64,000 nt of DNA from an uncultured Methylomonas sp. (GTDB taxonomy: Bacteria; Pseudomonadota; Gammaproteobacteria; Methylococcales; Methylomonadaceae): contig CAKZJE010000033.1 of NCBI GenBank assembly GCA_936941155.1, positions 124,001 to 188,000 on the forward strand, in the 5' to 3' direction. The notes below the pieces were generated by a model. It had not been told where the DNA came from, made no database searches, and saw nothing but the letters and a program-made list of their open reading frames with translations. The position numbers and the translations under genes were made by a program. Shown here piece by piece: positions 62,113 through 64,000 of this stretch (the first letter of the stretch is position 1; each line of letters starts with the position of its first letter).

Positions 62113-62889
62113 TTAAATTAACGCTTTCGTGCGTTCAATCATTTTCTTTACGCCAGCGCGTGGATTAATCGTTTCGGCTTCGCAGTAATAATCATAAGCC
62201 TGTTTAAAATCCGCTGTTTCTTCGGCATAGCGACCTGCCATGCGGTAAAACTTACCTAACGTGACGACGTTATCAACCCGCCATTGTTTTGTTTTGAGCT
62301 TTTCAAAAGCAGTGGAAAAAGCACTGGTTAAAGTTTTATCAGTTTCAAAAACCTTTTCCTGATTTTCCATAATCGAATCACAAGCAATCGTGATCGCATT
62401 GCGCTTAAAACCTAATTCAAACGATTGGTTAGTTTTAACAATTGTGTCGCCTAGCGCGATTGCCCAAGCAAAATCTTGTGTATCAGCAGCCCAAATCAAG
62501 CAATAAAACAGCAGGCTATTGTGATACGTTTCACCGTTTTCCATGTATCGCAATAAAAACTCACGATATTTTTCTAACAATGATGTTTGATTTTTCTTTT
62601 TATTGACTTTATCGGCAGTGCTTTTTAATGAAGCCCATTCACTGGCGGCTAAATCTTTTAAAACTTCATATTCACTGATAGCAATGTGTTTAAGCCCCGA
62701 TCCTTCTGCTGGATCAAAACCGACAAACTTAAGACTTCCACCATTAGATAACTTTAGCGTTTCATTCAGTCTAATCCGCTTGCCAGATTCATCATGTGTT
62801 TTTTTTGGCTCAGAATTAACAGGCTGCACATCATTCTGCACAGCCTGCCGAATCCGTTTGCCATCTTCTGAATGCGATGCAAGTTTCAT
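62113..62889 (-). CDS. Phage terminase endonuclease subunit, P2 gpM-like
   Basis: This 258-residue protein follows the major capsid gene as gpM follows gpN in P2. It has ASEWASLKSTADKVNKKKNQ, KYREFLLRYMENGETYHNSL, LFYCLIWAADTQDFAWAIAL, the family-typical sequence for gpM-like proteins, and a C-terminal TPR-like part (YRMAGRYAEETADFKQAYDY). gpM cuts the concatemer at cos during packaging. It starts 1 base after the capsid stop. Confidence 0.78.
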   Translation of the reverse strand: MKLASHSEDGKRIRQAVQNDVQPVNSEPKKTHDESGKRIRLNETLKLSNGGSLKFVGFDPAEGSGLKHIAISEYEVLKDLAASEWASLKSTADKVNKKKNQTSLLEKYREFLLRYMENGETYHNSLLFYCLIWAADTQDFAWAIALGDTIVKTNQSFELGFKRNAITIACDSIMENQEKVFETDKTLTSAFSTAFEKLKTKQWRVDNVVTLGKFYRMAGRYAEETADFKQAYDYYCEAETINPRAGVKKMIERTKALI

Positions 62890-62890
62890 C

Positions 62891-63997
62891 TTACGTTAAA
62901 GACCATTCAGTCCAGCCTATAGGATGTGACCATTCATCATTGACCTTGACCATTGGCGCATCAGGATGAACCATCACAAACGCTTCAGGCACTGGAATCA
63001 CAAAATCGCGCTGCATGTGCAATAAATCTTGTGTCGCTTTTGCATCAGACCATTCTCGTACTTCGCGATAAACACCATTAACCTGATAAACATATTGAAA
63101 GTTAATTGGATTAGTCACGCACATGCCAGAAACAGGAAATTCATCCGGCGTGGTCACTGCCATATTTGAAACACTATTCATTTGCAATAATGAATCAGCG
63201 GCGGCTTGTTGCATCGGGTCAATGGCTGCACGCATTAATTCGTTTTTGCGTGTTGAATTTAACGCATCACCAGCAATTACTTTTATGCCTGTATCACCAC
63301 GATAAACAATTTCGATTTTGCTTTTTCCGTACTGAGCTAACTCAGCCATACTGACAAAATCACCGCCTTCACCTATGCGAATTTGCTCAACACTGTATTT
63401 ATTACCATCTTTATCCAAAATTGTGCCATTCGCATCGGCTACCAGACCTATCACATTTTGTGGATAATTTTTAATCATGTATTCCAACCATCCTTCTTGG
63501 ATTTCTTCCCCCATCGGATAGTTTGTTAAACTGGAATTTGCATTACCTAAGTATGTTTGTCCGTTAAAGCCAACACGCAACAAGCCACGCGCCCGCGCTC
63601 GCAATACCCATGCTCGCCAAATATTGTAAAACGCTTGTTTTTGCCGCCCCCATGCAAGCTGTTCTTTCCAAGTTGCTTGTGCATCTTGATCAATGGCACG
63701 GCAGAGGAATTTGCGATCAGATAAAGTACCGGTTCCTGATGCTTGGCGTGATCCAGTAACAATGCTTTTATCAACAATCGTACCGTCCACCATGTGAATG
63801 ATTTGATCCGTATTGCTTTCGGTGGCAAAAAAATCAATTTCATTCAAAAAAGCAAATTGCTGACGCTTCTTTTCTTCAAAAGACTGTACTGCTGAGGGTG
63901 TTACTTCAAACTGCACACCGAATTTAACTTGATTGCCGAAGTTTTCACGAAAACCTAGCAATAATTCTTGTCTTAACTGCGCTAATGTTCTTGCCAT
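62891..63997 (-). CDS. Phage major capsid protein, P2 family (gpN-like)
   Basis: This 368-residue protein matches the P2 gpN family in length and blocks: the start ARTLAQLRQELLLGFRENFG, FEVTPSAVQSFEEKKRQQFA, then FLNEIDFFATESNTDQIIHM, and the HMVDGTIVDKSIVTGSRQ region. The middle has LGLVADANGTILD-type HK97-fold sequence and the end has VPVPEAFVMVHPD-like residues. The gene starts 3 bases before the window's right edge; the scaffold (gpO) and terminase large subunit (gpP) would be expected beyond. Confidence 0.85.
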   Translation of the reverse strand: MARTLAQLRQELLLGFRENFGNQVKFGVQFEVTPSAVQSFEEKKRQQFAFLNEIDFFATESNTDQIIHMVDGTIVDKSIVTGSRQASGTGTLSDRKFLCRAIDQDAQATWKEQLAWGRQKQAFYNIWRAWVLRARARGLLRVGFNGQTYLGNANSSLTNYPMGEEIQEGWLEYMIKNYPQNVIGLVADANGTILDKDGNKYSVEQIRIGEGGDFVSMAELAQYGKSKIEIVYRGDTGIKVIAGDALNSTRKNELMRAAIDPMQQAAADSLLQMNSVSNMAVTTPDEFPVSGMCVTNPINFQYVYQVNGVYREVREWSDAKATQDLLHMQRDFVIPVPEAFVMVHPDAPMVKVNDEWSHPIGWTEWSLT

Positions 63998-64000
63998 GAT

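Overview
The window is about 46 kb of bacterial chromosome followed by about 18 kb of prophage that starts immediately after the tmRNA gene. It looks like a low-GC gammaproteobacterium. Supporting genes are Na+-NQR, sspA-sspB, proA-nadD-rsfS, mltD/rnhA synteny, sdhE-ygfX, and a GacA/UvrY-type regulator. Two genes of the H4MPT/methanofuran formyl-transfer branch (fhcD, fhcC) imply C1 oxidation. That fits either a Methylococcales methanotroph or a methylotrophic Beggiatoa-like Thiotrichales. The abundance of short palindromic repeats and a STAND-type NTPase leans slightly to the latter, but the window alone does not settle it.

Layout. 1-1813: nqrB (partial) and nqrA, minus strand. 2274-8108: fhcD-fhcC, a SulP transporter and pbpC, plus strand. 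8357-14209: lpd-sucB-sucA, the 2-oxoglutarate dehydrogenase complex, minus strand; the E3 lacks one redox-active cysteine. 14611-15965: a DUF1820 gene, then sspB-sspA. 16154-20818: an orphan NuoL-NuoM-NuoM proton-channel module without hydrophilic subunits. 21215-26850: truD, then an accessory patch. That patch has a broken STAND-NTPase/TPR gene interrupted by an XRE regulator and a small operon (triple CCHC zinc knuckle, tiny membrane protein, lipoprotein), plus an FHA-like protein. 27293-40400: housekeeping genes purM, mltD, a YafS-like methyltransferase, rnhA, gltA, tRNA-Leu, a response regulator, rsfS, nadD, proA, uppP, an atypical P450, ygfX and sdhE. 40464-42928: a second accessory patch with an ART-like pseudogene, a zinc-ribbon protein, a HARE-HTH/endonuclease-like protein and ccdAB. 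43088-45670: sdhA-sdhB without sdhCD. 45849-46224: ssrA.

46306-63997 is a tailed-phage structural module, all minus strand. P2-like capsid and terminase-endonuclease proteins are joined to a long-tail (siphovirus-like) morphogenesis block. That block includes tail tube, a tail chaperone with a canonical A_AAA_AAC -1 frameshift site, a 2241-residue tape measure with a lytic domain, and fibres. It lies directly against the 3' end of ssrA, a common phage integration site. No integrase or second att site is visible because the prophage runs off the window.

The pervasive theme is small palindromic DNA. One family (core AAGACGACTGGTCGTCTT) occurs eight times between genes. Others sit between genes and also inside reading frames (sucB, sdhA, sdhE, the STAND NTPase, a TPR remnant, and the 5' edge of nadD). 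They are read through in frame, like the Rickettsia palindromic elements. Two larger MITE-like elements have 29- and 37-bp terminal inverted repeats. Two copies of one small palindrome have entered the prophage.
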